A stretch of DNA of 64,000 nt from Pigmentiphaga sp. H8. GTDB taxonomy: Bacteria; Pseudomonadota; Gammaproteobacteria; Burkholderiales; Burkholderiaceae_B. The notes beneath the pieces were generated by a model. The model did not search any database. It worked only from the letters and a program-made list of their open reading frames with translations, and had not been told where the DNA came from. Shown piece by piece: positions 25,785-35,271 of the stretch (positions are counted from its first letter, which is position 1; every line of letters starts with the position of its first letter). The position numbers and the translations under genes were made by a program. Location: NCBI RefSeq assembly GCF_003854895.1, contig NZ_CP033966.1, positions 5,270,001 through 5,334,000 on the forward strand, given 5' to 3'.

Positions 25785-27386
25785 CTACTTGACCTGGGGC
25801 GGCGTTTCGAACGAATGGTACGGCGCCGGCGAAGGAAGGGTCCATTCCAGGCCGCCGTCCTCGGCGCCCCAGGGATTGGCGGGAGCGGGCTCGCCATGGC
25901 CCCGGTAGGCCTTCAGCACGACGTACAGGAACAGCAGTTGCGACAGACCGAACCAGAAGGCGCCAATGGTGGCGATCTGGTGGAAGTCGGTGAACTGGGC
26001 GGCGTAGTCCGCGTAGCGGCGGGGCATGCCGGCCAGGCCCAGGAAGTGCATCGGGAAGAACGTGATGTTGAACGAGATCAGCGAGGACCAGAAGTGGATC
26101 TTGCCCAGCTTCTCGTCGTACATCACGCCCGTCCACTTGGGCAGCCAGTAGTAGGTGCCGCCGAACAGCGCGAACAGCGAACCGGCCACCAGCACGTAGT
26201 GGAAGTGCGCCACCACGTAGTAGGTGTCCTGCACCTGGATGTCGATGGGCGCGACGGCCAGGATCAGGCCGGTGAAGCCGCCCATCGTGAACACGAAGAT
26301 GAAGCCGATCGCGAACAGCATCGGCGTCTCGAAGGTCATGGAACCGCGCCACATGGTGGCCAGCCAGTTGAAGATCTTCACGCCCGTGGGCACCGCGATC
26401 AGCATGGTCGCGTACATGAAGAAGAGCTGGCCGGTAACGGGCATGCCGGTCGTGAACATGTGGTGGGCCCACACGATGAACGACAGGATGGCGATCGAGG
26501 CCGTGGCATACACCATGGAGGCATAGCCGAACAGGCGCTTGCGGGCGAACACCGGGACGATGGCCGACACGATGCCGAACGCCGGCAAGATCATGATGTA
26601 GACCTCGGGGTGCCCGAAGAACCAGAAGATGTGCTGGTACATGACCGGGTCGCCGCCGCCGGCCGCGTTGAAGAACGAGGTGCCGAAGTGGCGGTCGGTC
26701 AGCACCATGGTGATGGCGCCGGCCAGCACGGGCATCACGGCGATCAGCAGGTAGGCGGTGATGAGCCAGGTCCAGCAGAACAGCGGCATCTTCATCAGCG
26801 TCATGCCGGGCGCGCGCATGTTCAGGATGGTCACGATAATGTTGATCGAGCCCATGATGGACGAGGCGCCCATGATGTGGACCGCGAAGATCGCGAAGTC
26901 CATGCCCGGTCCCATCTGGACCGACAGCGGCGCATACAGCGTCCAGCCCGCGGCGGTGGCGCCGCCGGGCACGAAGAACGAAACCGTCAGCAGGATGGCG
27001 GCCACGGGCAGCAGCCAGAAGCTGAAGTTGTTCATCCGCGCGAAGGCCATGTCCGAGGCGCCGATCTGCAGCGGGATCATCCAGTTCGCGAAGCCCACGA
27101 AGGCCGGCATGATCGCGCCGAACACCATGATCAGGCCGTGCATGGTGGTGAACTGGTTGAACAGTTCGGGCTGGAAGAACTGGATGCCCGGCTCGAACAG
27201 CTCCGTGCGCAGCAGCAGCGCCAGCAGTCCGCCTTCCAGTAGCATCGTGAAGGAAAAGATCAGGTACATCGTACCGATATCTTTGTGGTTCGTGGCGAAC
27301 AGCCAACGCCGCCAGCCAGTCGGATGACCGTGGGCGTGGTCGTCATGATCGTGCCCGTGGGCGTGATCGATCGCGGTGCTGCTCAT
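25785..27386 (-). CDS. Cytochrome c oxidase subunit I
   Basis: Catalytic heme-copper subunit (CoxA/CtaD) of an aa3-type oxidase, 533 residues with about twelve membrane segments. The heme a ligand His is in TTMHGLIMVFG, the CuB ligands include VWAHHMF and the cross-linked His-Tyr in GHPEVYIM, and HFHYVLV carries the heme a3 and heme a ligands. A His/Asp-rich N terminus (HAHGHDHDDHAHGH) could bind metal. It lies 112 bp after coxB with a hairpin in the gap. Confidence 0.97.
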   Translation of the reverse strand: MSSTAIDHAHGHDHDDHAHGHPTGWRRWLFATNHKDIGTMYLIFSFTMLLEGGLLALLLRTELFEPGIQFFQPELFNQFTTMHGLIMVFGAIMPAFVGFANWMIPLQIGASDMAFARMNNFSFWLLPVAAILLTVSFFVPGGATAAGWTLYAPLSVQMGPGMDFAIFAVHIMGASSIMGSINIIVTILNMRAPGMTLMKMPLFCWTWLITAYLLIAVMPVLAGAITMVLTDRHFGTSFFNAAGGGDPVMYQHIFWFFGHPEVYIMILPAFGIVSAIVPVFARKRLFGYASMVYATASIAILSFIVWAHHMFTTGMPVTGQLFFMYATMLIAVPTGVKIFNWLATMWRGSMTFETPMLFAIGFIFVFTMGGFTGLILAVAPIDIQVQDTYYVVAHFHYVLVAGSLFALFGGTYYWLPKWTGVMYDEKLGKIHFWSSLISFNITFFPMHFLGLAGMPRRYADYAAQFTDFHQIATIGAFWFGLSQLLFLYVVLKAYRGHGEPAPANPWGAEDGGLEWTLPSPAPYHSFETPPQVK

Positions 27387-27470
27387 GATGGCTCCTTGCT
27401 GCTCCGTACTGCTGTCTTCGCTATCGTGACGAAGGCGCTCAATATGTGAAAACTGAACCGGTACTGCATG

Positions 27471-27489
27471 GCCGCCCCCTCGGGGCGGC
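27471..27489 (-). promoter_or_regulatory. Hairpin between coxB and coxA
   Basis: GCCGCCCC-CTC-GGGGCGGC is a perfect 8-bp stem with a 3-base loop, 10 bp after the coxB stop codon. It has no T-tract on either side, so it is more likely an mRNA stabilising or processing element, or a weak attenuator that sets the coxB:coxA ratio, than a terminator. Confidence 0.45.
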
Positions 27490-27498
27490 GGCGCGTCC

Positions 27499-28659
27499 TT
27501 AGCGGGCCGACTTCACATCGGCGGGCTGCACGACGGGATCCTGGCCCTTGCCCGCGTTGCTCCAGGCATTGCGGGTGTAGGTGATGGCCGCGGCGATCTC
27601 GACGTCGGACAAGTGCGCGAACGAGGCCATGGCGGTGCCGGGACGGCCCTTCAGCAAGGTTTCGATCTGCTTGTCCTTGGGGCCCAGTACGGTCGGGTCG
27701 GCGTCCAGCGCGGGGAAGGTGCCCGGCACGCCCTTGCCGTTGGCCTGGTGACAGGCCACGCAGTTGGACGCGAACACCTTTTCGCCGCGGGTTTTCAGTT
27801 CGTCGGCCGTCCAGGTCTTGTTGGGGTCGTCGGCTTGCGCGGCCAGCTTGGCCTTCTGCTCCTCGACCCACTTACTATAGTCTTCCTGGGACACGACCTT
27901 CACGACGATGGGCATGAAGGCGTGGTCCTTGCCGCACAGTTCCGCGCACTGGCCGCGGAATTCACCGGTTTTCTCGGCACGGAACCAGGTGTCGCGCACG
28001 AAGCCGGGAATGGCATCCTGCTTGACGCCGAAGGCCGGCACCATCCAGGCGTGGATGACGTCGTTGGCGGTGGTGATGACGCGGACCTTCTTGTTGACCG
28101 GCACGACCAGGGGATTGTCGACCTCGATCAGGTAGTTGTCGCCCTTGGGCTCGGTACCGTTGCGCTGCTCGATCGGGGTGGACAGGTTGGACAGGAAGGA
28201 GATGCCCTCGCCTTCGCCGTTAAGGTAGTCGTAGCCCCATTTCCACTGGTAGCCGGTGGCCTTCACCGTCACGTCGGCATTGGACGTGTCCTTCATCGCG
28301 ACCACGGTCTTGGTGGCCGGCAGGGCCATGCCGATGACGATCAGGAACGGAATCACGGTCCAGGCGACTTCGACGCCTATGCTCTCGTGGAACGACGCGG
28401 GCTTGGCCCCGCGCGACTTCCGGTGCGCCCAGATGGAATAGAACATCACCGCGAACACCGCGATGAAAATGACCATACAGATGGCCAGCATCATCCAGTG
28501 CAGCCACTCGATCTGCGCGGCGATGCTGGTGACAGGCTCGTGCAGATTGAGCTGATTGACTTTCGGGCCGCCCACGCTGTCGTTGACGGCAAATGCTGCG
28601 TTGCCGGCCAGCATGCTGACCATCAACGCCCCCAACGACCCACCCAACCACTTCTTCAT
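27499..28659 (-). CDS. Cytochrome c oxidase subunit II with fused cytochrome c domain
   Basis: Subunit II (CoxB/CtaC) takes electrons at the CuA centre. The 386-residue product has a signal-like segment, two membrane helices (about 55-78 and 97-118) and a cupredoxin domain with CuA ligands His203, Cys238, Cys242, His246 and Met249 (CAELCGKDHAFM). An additional C-terminal cytochrome c domain carries CVACH (Cys300, Cys303, His304) and a probable axial Met344. ATG at 28659 (MKKWLGGSLG) has GAGG upstream and gives a signal sequence. It is the first gene of the cox operon. Confidence 0.96.
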   Translation of the reverse strand: MKKWLGGSLGALMVSMLAGNAAFAVNDSVGGPKVNQLNLHEPVTSIAAQIEWLHWMMLAICMVIFIAVFAVMFYSIWAHRKSRGAKPASFHESIGVEVAWTVIPFLIVIGMALPATKTVVAMKDTSNADVTVKATGYQWKWGYDYLNGEGEGISFLSNLSTPIEQRNGTEPKGDNYLIEVDNPLVVPVNKKVRVITTANDVIHAWMVPAFGVKQDAIPGFVRDTWFRAEKTGEFRGQCAELCGKDHAFMPIVVKVVSQEDYSKWVEEQKAKLAAQADDPNKTWTADELKTRGEKVFASNCVACHQANGKGVPGTFPALDADPTVLGPKDKQIETLLKGRPGTAMASFAHLSDVEIAAAITYTRNAWSNAGKGQDPVVQPADVKSAR

Positions 28660-28768
28660 GTCCGACCTCGAAGAACAGCGTTTAGTGTTATTCAGGCAGC
28701 CGACACCGTGCGCAGCTTGCGCGGGCCCCCACCGCCACAAAACTCCTCACCATGCGCCGTGGAAAATA

Positions 28769-28827
28769 ATTATGTTGCTAGCGCATAGAATCGCAAGATT
28801 ATACGGGGTGCCAGACGGGACCAGCAA
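28769..28827 (-). promoter_or_regulatory. Candidate sigma-70 promoters of the cox operon
   Basis: On the minus strand two overlapping promoter-like pairs precede coxB: TTGCTG-N18-TATAAT (cagcaa at 28822-28827, ATTATA at 28798-28803) and TTGCGA-N16-CATAAT (28791-28796, 28769-28774). The region is much more AT-rich than its surroundings. Inferred from motif match only. Confidence 0.45.
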
Positions 28828-28848
28828 CCCGAGCCACTTTGAGCAGGC

Positions 28849-29796
28849 TCAGCGCACCCCGCCGCGCCCTATGGACGAGACCGGAACATGCGTCTCGCCG
28901 GGCGCCGACCGGTATGACGCGGCACGCCACGCATGGCCGTACGCGACTTCGGCGGTCAGGCGGATCAGGCCGTCCGGCCCGCGTCCCGCCTCGATGGCCT
29001 CGACCAGCCGCGCGCGCCACGCGGGCGTGGCCAGCCCCCTCCTGCGGCCGCGCGCGGGATTGCCGCCCAGCCGCCGCACGTCGTCGAGCAGGCTGTCGGC
29101 GTGCCGGTAGGTGAAGGTAAGCACCTCCTGGTCCATGACCGGATCCGCGAAGCCGTTCTCGATCAGCAGATCGCCGAAATCGTGCATGTCGACGAACTCG
29201 GGCGTGACCGTATCCAGGCCGGCCCGCGCCACCGCCTCGCGCAGCTCGCGGAACGTCGCGGGCCCCAGGCAGCTGAACATCGCCAGCCCGCCCACGCGCA
29301 GCAGGCGGCGCCATTCGGCCAGCACCGCGTGCGGCTCGGGGTGCCAGTGCAGGGCCATGTTGGACCAGACGAGATCGAGCGACTCGGGCGGCAGGCCCGT
29401 GGCGGCCATGTCGGCCTGGACGAACGCCGGCAGCGGCGGCGCGCCGCGGCCGGCCAGCTTGAGCGCGGAATGGCGCAGGCGCGCGCCCATCGACGCAGGA
29501 AGGTGCAGCCGGCGCGCATGGGCCAGCACGGCCGCGCTCAGGTCCACGCCGGTATAGGCGGCCCCGGGATAGCGCGCCTGGAGCCGCTCCAGCGCCGCGC
29601 CGGCGCCGCAACCCGCGTCCAGCATGGCTTTCGGCGCCAGCCGGATGTATTCCAGGCGCTCGAACATACGGGCGCCGATCTCGCCGTACAGGAACTGCGC
29701 CGCCTCCAGGTCGCCCCGGCGCCCGAACTGCAGCGCCACGTGCTCGCGCGCCAGGGGCAGCGTCGGCAGGCGTTCTGGATGGGAGCTTTCTGTCAT
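28849..29796 (-). CDS. BioC-like SAM-dependent methyltransferase
   Basis: A class I methyltransferase of 315 residues with SAM-binding motif I DAGCGAG (residues 60-66), an acidic residue ending strand 2 (YTGVDLS) and LDLVWSNMALHW, the post-II motif typical of BioC-type malonyl-ACP O-methyltransferases. BioC starts pimelate synthesis for biotin; no other bio gene is nearby, so the substrate remains unproven. It is divergent from comF, with about 100 bp between. The first 20 residues before RLPTLPLAREHVALQFGRRG are poorly constrained. Confidence 0.8.
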   Translation of the reverse strand: MTESSHPERLPTLPLAREHVALQFGRRGDLEAAQFLYGEIGARMFERLEYIRLAPKAMLDAGCGAGAALERLQARYPGAAYTGVDLSAAVLAHARRLHLPASMGARLRHSALKLAGRGAPPLPAFVQADMAATGLPPESLDLVWSNMALHWHPEPHAVLAEWRRLLRVGGLAMFSCLGPATFRELREAVARAGLDTVTPEFVDMHDFGDLLIENGFADPVMDQEVLTFTYRHADSLLDDVRRLGGNPARGRRRGLATPAWRARLVEAIEAGRGPDGLIRLTAEVAYGHAWRAASYRSAPGETHVPVSSIGRGGVR

Positions 29797-29898
29797 TGCA
29801 ACACGCACGAAAATCCAAGGAATTCCTAAACTGCGGCGCAAAAGCGCCCGGACGCGGTAGCCGCGTCCACCCTCCATGATGCCACCGACAGGTTTTTC

Positions 29899-30699
29899 AT
29901 GCCCACACCCTTCCCCCTGCCGCGCTGGCGGCACCTGGCGGCGCGCCTGCGCGCGCTCGTGCCGTCCGACTGCCCCCTGTGCGCCAGCCGCGGCCGCGGC
30001 GGCATGCTGTGCGCCGCCTGCGAGGACGCCGCCTGCCGGACCGCCCGCACCCTACCGGGCCTGGGTTTGCCGTGGCGCTGCGCCCGCTGCGCGCTGCCCC
30101 TGCCGGAGCACGACACCGCCTGCCCCGACTGCGCGGACCTCGTGCCGGCGTTCTCGCGCACCATCATCGCCTTCGACTACGCGCCGCCGGCCGACGCCCT
30201 GGTGCTGCAATTGAAGAACGGCCGCCGCTACGGCCGCGCCGACCTGCTGGGCAACCTGCTGGCCGAGGCCGTGCGCCACCAGCCGCAACCCCTGGAGTCC
30301 GGGACCGTATTGGTTCCCATTCCCGCCTCGTTCGCGTCGTTGCGGCGACGCGGCTTCAATCCCGCCGCCGAGATCGCCCGCGCCCTGGGCCGCGACCTGG
30401 CGCTGCCGGTGCGCCACGACCTGCTGCGCCGCCGCCGCGAACAGGCCAAGCAGAGCGGCCTGGGGCGCCTGGGCAGGCGCGAGGCGGTGCGGGGGCTGTA
30501 TGCTTGCGCGCCGCAGGCCCGGGGGCTGTGCGTCGGGCTGGTGGACGACGTCATGACCACGGGCAGCACCCTGCACGCGGCGGCGGCCGCGCTGCGGATG
30601 GCCGGGGCCGCCTCGGTGGTCGCACTGGCCGTGGCGCGCACCCCGGGGCAATTTCCCGCCGGTTTGCGTGCCAGGCCGCGGGCAGAATGTCGGGACTGA
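29899..30699 (+). CDS. ComF-family phosphoribosyltransferase-like protein
   Basis: ComF proteins are linked to natural transformation and DNA uptake in several bacteria; the fold is a type I phosphoribosyltransferase. The 266-residue product has an N-terminal double zinc-finger-like region with Cys25, Cys28, Cys38, Cys41 and Cys61, Cys64, Cys75, Cys78, and a PRPP-binding loop LVDDVMTTGST at 214-224. VPIPASFASLRRRGFNPA and REQAKQSGLGR are ComF signatures. Divergent from a BioC-like methyltransferase gene, a common neighbour in beta-proteobacteria. Confidence 0.9.
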   Translation: MPTPFPLPRWRHLAARLRALVPSDCPLCASRGRGGMLCAACEDAACRTARTLPGLGLPWRCARCALPLPEHDTACPDCADLVPAFSRTIIAFDYAPPADALVLQLKNGRRYGRADLLGNLLAEAVRHQPQPLESGTVLVPIPASFASLRRRGFNPAAEIARALGRDLALPVRHDLLRRRREQAKQSGLGRLGRREAVRGLYACAPQARGLCVGLVDDVMTTGSTLHAAAAALRMAGAASVVALAVARTPGQFPAGLRARPRAECRD

Positions 30700-30777
30700 G
30701 GCAACAAACGATTTCGATCGATTTCAAACCCGGGCTTCTTGTCAACACATTGCGCCGCAACTGGAATACCTTAGAGG

Positions 30778-30810
30778 GCGCCGCGATCCGGGGCATTTTC
30801 CCCGCGGCGC
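30778..30810 (+). promoter_or_regulatory. Hairpin in the leader of the RND efflux operon
   Basis: GCGCCGC (30778-30784) pairs with GCGGCGC (30804-30810), with an inner GGGG/CCCC stem, 28 bp before the mdtA start. There is no T-tract. It could be the end of the comF transcript or a structure in the mdt leader. Confidence 0.35.
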
Positions 30811-30838
30811 GAATCAGGCAAGCCTTATCTGGAACTCC

Positions 30839-32158
30839 ATGGCCGACATTCCCCCCCAGCCCGAACGGGCTCCGTCGTCTTCCCCGTCGAACGGCAAGAA
30901 AAAACAGCGCTGGCTCTGGCTGGCGGTCGTGGTCGCCCTGGCCGGCGGCGGATACTGGTGGTGGCACGCGCGCCAGCAGGCGGCGCCCGAAGCGGGCAAG
31001 CCAGGCGTCGGCGCGCCGCGCGGGCCGGGTGGACCAGGCGGGCCGGGCGGCTTCCAGGCCGCCACGCCGGTCCGGGTCTCGCCCGCCCGGGCCGAGGACA
31101 TGAAGGTCTACCTGAAGGCGCTGGGCACGGTCACCGCGTACAACACGGCCACGGTGCGCAGCAAGGTGGACGGTGAACTGCAGAAGATCCTTTTCCAGGA
31201 AGGCCAGTTCGTCAAGGCCGGCGACCTGCTGGTGCAGATCGACCCCCGCCCCTACCAGGTGGCGCTGGCCCAGGCCCAGGGCACGCTGGAACAGAACCGC
31301 GCGCAGCTCGACAACGCGCGGCGCGACCTGGAACGCTACCAGACCCTGTACGCGCAGGATTCCATCGCGCGCCAGCAGGTGGACACGCAGGTGGCCCTGG
31401 TGCGCCAGTACGAAGGCACGCTCAAGACCAACCAGGCGGCGGTGGACAACGCCAAGCTGCAGCTCGACTACACCCGCGTCGCCGCGCCGATCTCCGGCCG
31501 CCTGGGCCTGCGCCAGGTCGACCTGGGCAACCTCGTGCGCAGCAGCGATACCAACGGCCTGGTCATCATCACCCAGACCCAGCCCATCTCGCTGCTGTTC
31601 ACCATTGCCGAGGGCGATCTGCCCGACGTGCTGGCCCAGCTGCGGGCGGGCAAGACGCTGGCCGTCCAGGCCTATGACCGGGCCGACGTGCGCCACCTCG
31701 CCGACGGCGTGCTGACCACGGTGGACAACCAGATCGACACGACCACCGGCACCGTCAAGCTCAAGGCCCGCTTCGAGAACAAGGACGAGAGCCTGTTCCC
31801 CAACCAATTCGTCAACGCCCGGCTGCACGTGCGCACGCTGGCCGGCGCCACGGTCATTCCCGCCGGCGCGGTGCAGCGCGGCACGCCGGGCACCTTCGTC
31901 TATGTGGTCAACGACGACAACACCGTCTCGCTGCGCGTGATCAAGCTCGGCCCGAGCGACGGCGAGCGGGTATCGGTGCAGGAAGGCCTCAAGCCCGGCG
32001 ACCGCATCGTGGTCGAGGGCGTGGACCGCCTGCGCGACGGCGCACCGGTGCAGGTCGTGACCGGCGGCGAGGCCGTGCCCGAGGCGGCCGGCTCGCAGTT
32101 GCAGCGCGGTGCCGGCCAGGGCGCGCGCCGCCGCGGCAACGGACGCGCGGCGCCATGA
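30839..32158 (+). CDS. mdtA: RND efflux periplasmic adaptor (MdtA-like)
   Basis: Membrane-fusion protein that links inner-membrane RND pumps to an outer-membrane channel. The 439-residue product has an N-terminal membrane anchor (WLWLAVVVALAGGGYWWWH, about 24-42), a Gly/Pro-rich linker, the lipoyl half-motifs around a coiled-coil hairpin (residues about 115-190) and the beta-barrel and membrane-proximal domains. It is first in mdtA-mdtB-mdtC-OMF; its stop overlaps the mdtB start by 4 bp (ATGA). No dedicated regulator (such as baeSR) is adjacent. Confidence 0.92.
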   Translation: MADIPPQPERAPSSSPSNGKKKQRWLWLAVVVALAGGGYWWWHARQQAAPEAGKPGVGAPRGPGGPGGPGGFQAATPVRVSPARAEDMKVYLKALGTVTAYNTATVRSKVDGELQKILFQEGQFVKAGDLLVQIDPRPYQVALAQAQGTLEQNRAQLDNARRDLERYQTLYAQDSIARQQVDTQVALVRQYEGTLKTNQAAVDNAKLQLDYTRVAAPISGRLGLRQVDLGNLVRSSDTNGLVIITQTQPISLLFTIAEGDLPDVLAQLRAGKTLAVQAYDRADVRHLADGVLTTVDNQIDTTTGTVKLKARFENKDESLFPNQFVNARLHVRTLAGATVIPAGAVQRGTPGTFVYVVNDDNTVSLRVIKLGPSDGERVSVQEGLKPGDRIVVEGVDRLRDGAPVQVVTGGEAVPEAAGSQLQRGAGQGARRRGNGRAAP

Positions 32159-35100
32159 ATCCGTCGCGGCTGTTCATCCTGCGCCCGATCGCCACGTCGC
32201 TGGCGATGCTGGCGATCCTGCTGTCGGGCCTGATCGCCTACAAGATGCTGCCGGTCTCGGCGCTGCCCGAGGTCGACTATCCGACCATCCAGGTGGTGAC
32301 GCAGTATCCCGGCGCCAGCCCCGACGTCATGACCTCGCTGGTGACGGCGCCGCTGGAACGCCAGTTCGGCCAGATGCCCGGCCTGAACCAGATGTCGTCC
32401 ATCAGTTCGGGCGGGGCCTCGGTCATCACCCTGAAGTTCAACCTCGACCTGCCGCTGGACGTGGCCGAGCAGGAGGTCCAGGCGGCCATCAACGCCGGCT
32501 CGAACCTGCTGCCCAACGATCTGCCCGCGCCGCCCATCTACAACAAGGTCAATCCCGCCGACACGCCGGTCCTGACGCTGGCGATCAGCTCGCCCACGCT
32601 GCCGCTCTACCAGGTGCGCGACCTGGTGGACACGCGCATGGCGCAGAAGATCTCGCAGGTCTCGGGCGTGGGCCTGGTCAGCATCGCCGGCGGCCAGCGA
32701 CCGGCCGTGCGCATCCGCGCGAACCCGCGCGCCCTGGCCTCGGTGGGGCTGAACCTCGGCAACGTGCGCACCGCCATCACCGGCGCCAACGTCAACCAGC
32801 CCAAGGGCAACTTCGACGGCCCCAGCCGCGCCACCACGCTCGACGCCAACGACCAGTTGAAGACCATCGAGCAGTACCGCGACCTGATCATCGCCTACGC
32901 CAACAACGCGCCGGTGCGGCTGTCGGACGTGGCCGAGATCGAACGCGACGCCGAGAACACCCGCCAGGCCGCCTGGGCCGACGGCCAGCCGGCCATCCTT
33001 TTGAACGTGCAGCGCCAGCCCGGCGCCAACGTGATCCAGGTGGTGGACAACATCCGCAAGCTGCTGCCCGACCTGCAGGCGGCGCTGCCCAGCACGCTGG
33101 ACGTGGCCGTGCTGTCGGACCGCACCGAATCCATCCGCTCGTCCGTCAAGGACGTGCAGTTCGAGCTGCTGCTGGCGGTCGCGCTGGTGGTCATGGTCAC
33201 CTTCGTGTTCCTGCGCAATCTCACGGCCACCATCATTCCCAGCGTGGTCGTCCCGTTGTCGCTGATCGGCACCTTCGGCGTCATGTACCTGGCCGGCTTC
33301 AGCGTCAACAACCTCACGCTGATGGCGCTGACCATCGCCACCGGCTTCGTGGTGGACGACGCCATCGTCATGATCGAGAACATCGCCCGCTACCTGGAAC
33401 AGGGCGAGACGCCGGTGCAGGCCGCCCTGAAGGGCGCGGCGCAGATCGGCTTCACGCTGATCTCGCTGACGTTCTCGCTGATCGCCGTGCTGATTCCGCT
33501 GCTGTTCATGGGCGACGTGATCGGCAGGCTGTTCCGCGAATTCGCCATCACCCTGGCGGTCTCCATCCTGATCTCGCTGGTGATCTCGCTCAGCCTGACC
33601 CCCATGATGTGCTCGAAGTACCTGCGCCACATCCCCGACGAGGAGCAGGGCCGGTTCTACCGCAAGAGCGGCGAATGGTTCGACCGCATCATCGCCGGCT
33701 ACGACCGCATGCTGCGCTGGGTGCTGTCGCACCAGCCGCTGACGCTGCTGGTCGCGCTGGGCACGCTGCTGCTGACCGTGCTGCTGTACGCCGTCATTCC
33801 CAAGGGCTTCTTCCCCCAGCAGGACACGGGCGTCATCCAGGCCATCAGCGAAAGCTCGCCGTCGGTGTCCTTCGCCGCCATGGCGCGGCGCCAGCAGGCG
33901 GCGGCCGAGGTCATCCTGCGCGATCCGGACGTGGCCAGCCTGTCGTCCTTCATCGGCGTGGACGGCACCAACGCCACGCTCAATGCCGGCCGCCTGCAGA
34001 TCAACCTGAAGCCGCACGGCGAACGCAGCGCGTCGGCGGCGCAGGTGATCGCCCGCCTGCAGCCGCAGCTGGACAAGCTGGAGGACCTGCGGCTGTACAT
34101 GCAGCCGGTGCAGGACCTGACCATCGAGGACAGCGTCAGCCGCACCCAGTACCAGTTCACGCTGCAAGACCCCGATCTGGACACGCTGGGCACCTGGACG
34201 CGCAAGCTGGTCGAGCGGCTCAAGCAGCTGCCGCAACTGGCCGACGTGACTCACGACCTGCAGGACCGCGGCCTGCAGACCTACGTCGAGATCGACCGCA
34301 ACGCCGCCTCGCGGCTGGGCGTGACGGCGGCCGACATCAACAACGCGCTGTACGACGCGCTGGGCCAGCGGCTGATATCGACCATCTTCACCCAGGCCAA
34401 CCAGTACCGCGTGGTGCTGGAGGTCGCGCCGCAGTTCCGGCAGGATCCGTCGTCGCTGTCGCAGATCTACGTGGCCACCAGCGACGGCAAGCAGGTGCCG
34501 CTGACCAACATCGTGCGGGTGTCCGAGCGCACCACGGCGCTGTCGATCAGCCACCTGGGGCAATTCCCGTCGGCCACGGTGTCGTTCAACCTGGCCCATG
34601 GCGCCTCGCTCAGCGGCGCGGTCGACGCCATCCTCCAGGCCGAGCACGAGATCGGCATGCCGCTGGGCATCCAGACCAGCTTCCAGGGCGCGGCCCAGGC
34701 TTTCCAGGCCTCGCTGAACAGCACCCTGCTGCTGATCCTGGCCGCCATCGCCACGATGTACATCGTGCTGGGCGTGCTGTACGAAAGCTACATCCACCCC
34801 ATCACCATCCTGTCCACCCTGCCCTCGGCCGGCGTGGGCGCGCTGCTGGCGCTGATGATCGCGGGCAGCGATCTGGACATGATCGGCATCATCGGGATCA
34901 TCCTGCTGATCGGCATCGTGAAGAAGAACGCCATCATGATGATCGACTTCGCGCTCGAGGCCGAGCGCAAGCAGGGCATGGCGCCGCGCGACGCCATCCA
35001 CCAGGCGGCGCTGCTGCGCTTCCGGCCGATCCTGATGACCACCTTCGCCGCGCTGTTCGGCGCGGTGCCGCTGATGCTCAGTACCGGTAGCGGCGCCGAA

Positions 35101-35271
35101 CTGCGCCAGCCGCTGGGCATCGTGATGGTGGGCGGCCTGCTGTTCAGCCAGCTGCTGACGCTGTTCACGACGCCGGTCATCTACCTGATGTTCGACCGCC
35201 TGGGTCATGCGATGAACCGCAGGCGCGAGCGGCGCACGGTCTCGGTGGGCCAGCCGGGCGGCACGGCATGA
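32155..35271 (+). CDS. mdtB: RND efflux transporter subunit (MdtB-like)
   Basis: Inner-membrane proton-driven drug/bile/metal efflux pump, 1038 residues, with twelve membrane segments and two large periplasmic loops. The TM4 proton-relay Asp pair is in GFVVDDAIVMIENIARYLEQG. It has the tandem arrangement with the next gene that defines MdtBC heteromultimers, in which the two proteins form a mixed trimer. ATGA overlaps couple it to both neighbours. Very long antisense open frames across it are compositional shadows. Confidence 0.94.
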   Translation: MNPSRLFILRPIATSLAMLAILLSGLIAYKMLPVSALPEVDYPTIQVVTQYPGASPDVMTSLVTAPLERQFGQMPGLNQMSSISSGGASVITLKFNLDLPLDVAEQEVQAAINAGSNLLPNDLPAPPIYNKVNPADTPVLTLAISSPTLPLYQVRDLVDTRMAQKISQVSGVGLVSIAGGQRPAVRIRANPRALASVGLNLGNVRTAITGANVNQPKGNFDGPSRATTLDANDQLKTIEQYRDLIIAYANNAPVRLSDVAEIERDAENTRQAAWADGQPAILLNVQRQPGANVIQVVDNIRKLLPDLQAALPSTLDVAVLSDRTESIRSSVKDVQFELLLAVALVVMVTFVFLRNLTATIIPSVVVPLSLIGTFGVMYLAGFSVNNLTLMALTIATGFVVDDAIVMIENIARYLEQGETPVQAALKGAAQIGFTLISLTFSLIAVLIPLLFMGDVIGRLFREFAITLAVSILISLVISLSLTPMMCSKYLRHIPDEEQGRFYRKSGEWFDRIIAGYDRMLRWVLSHQPLTLLVALGTLLLTVLLYAVIPKGFFPQQDTGVIQAISESSPSVSFAAMARRQQAAAEVILRDPDVASLSSFIGVDGTNATLNAGRLQINLKPHGERSASAAQVIARLQPQLDKLEDLRLYMQPVQDLTIEDSVSRTQYQFTLQDPDLDTLGTWTRKLVERLKQLPQLADVTHDLQDRGLQTYVEIDRNAASRLGVTAADINNALYDALGQRLISTIFTQANQYRVVLEVAPQFRQDPSSLSQIYVATSDGKQVPLTNIVRVSERTTALSISHLGQFPSATVSFNLAHGASLSGAVDAILQAEHEIGMPLGIQTSFQGAAQAFQASLNSTLLLILAAIATMYIVLGVLYESYIHPITILSTLPSAGVGALLALMIAGSDLDMIGIIGIILLIGIVKKNAIMMIDFALEAERKQGMAPRDAIHQAALLRFRPILMTTFAALFGAVPLMLSTGSGAELRQPLGIVMVGGLLFSQLLTLFTTPVIYLMFDRLGHAMNRRRERRTVSVGQPGGTA

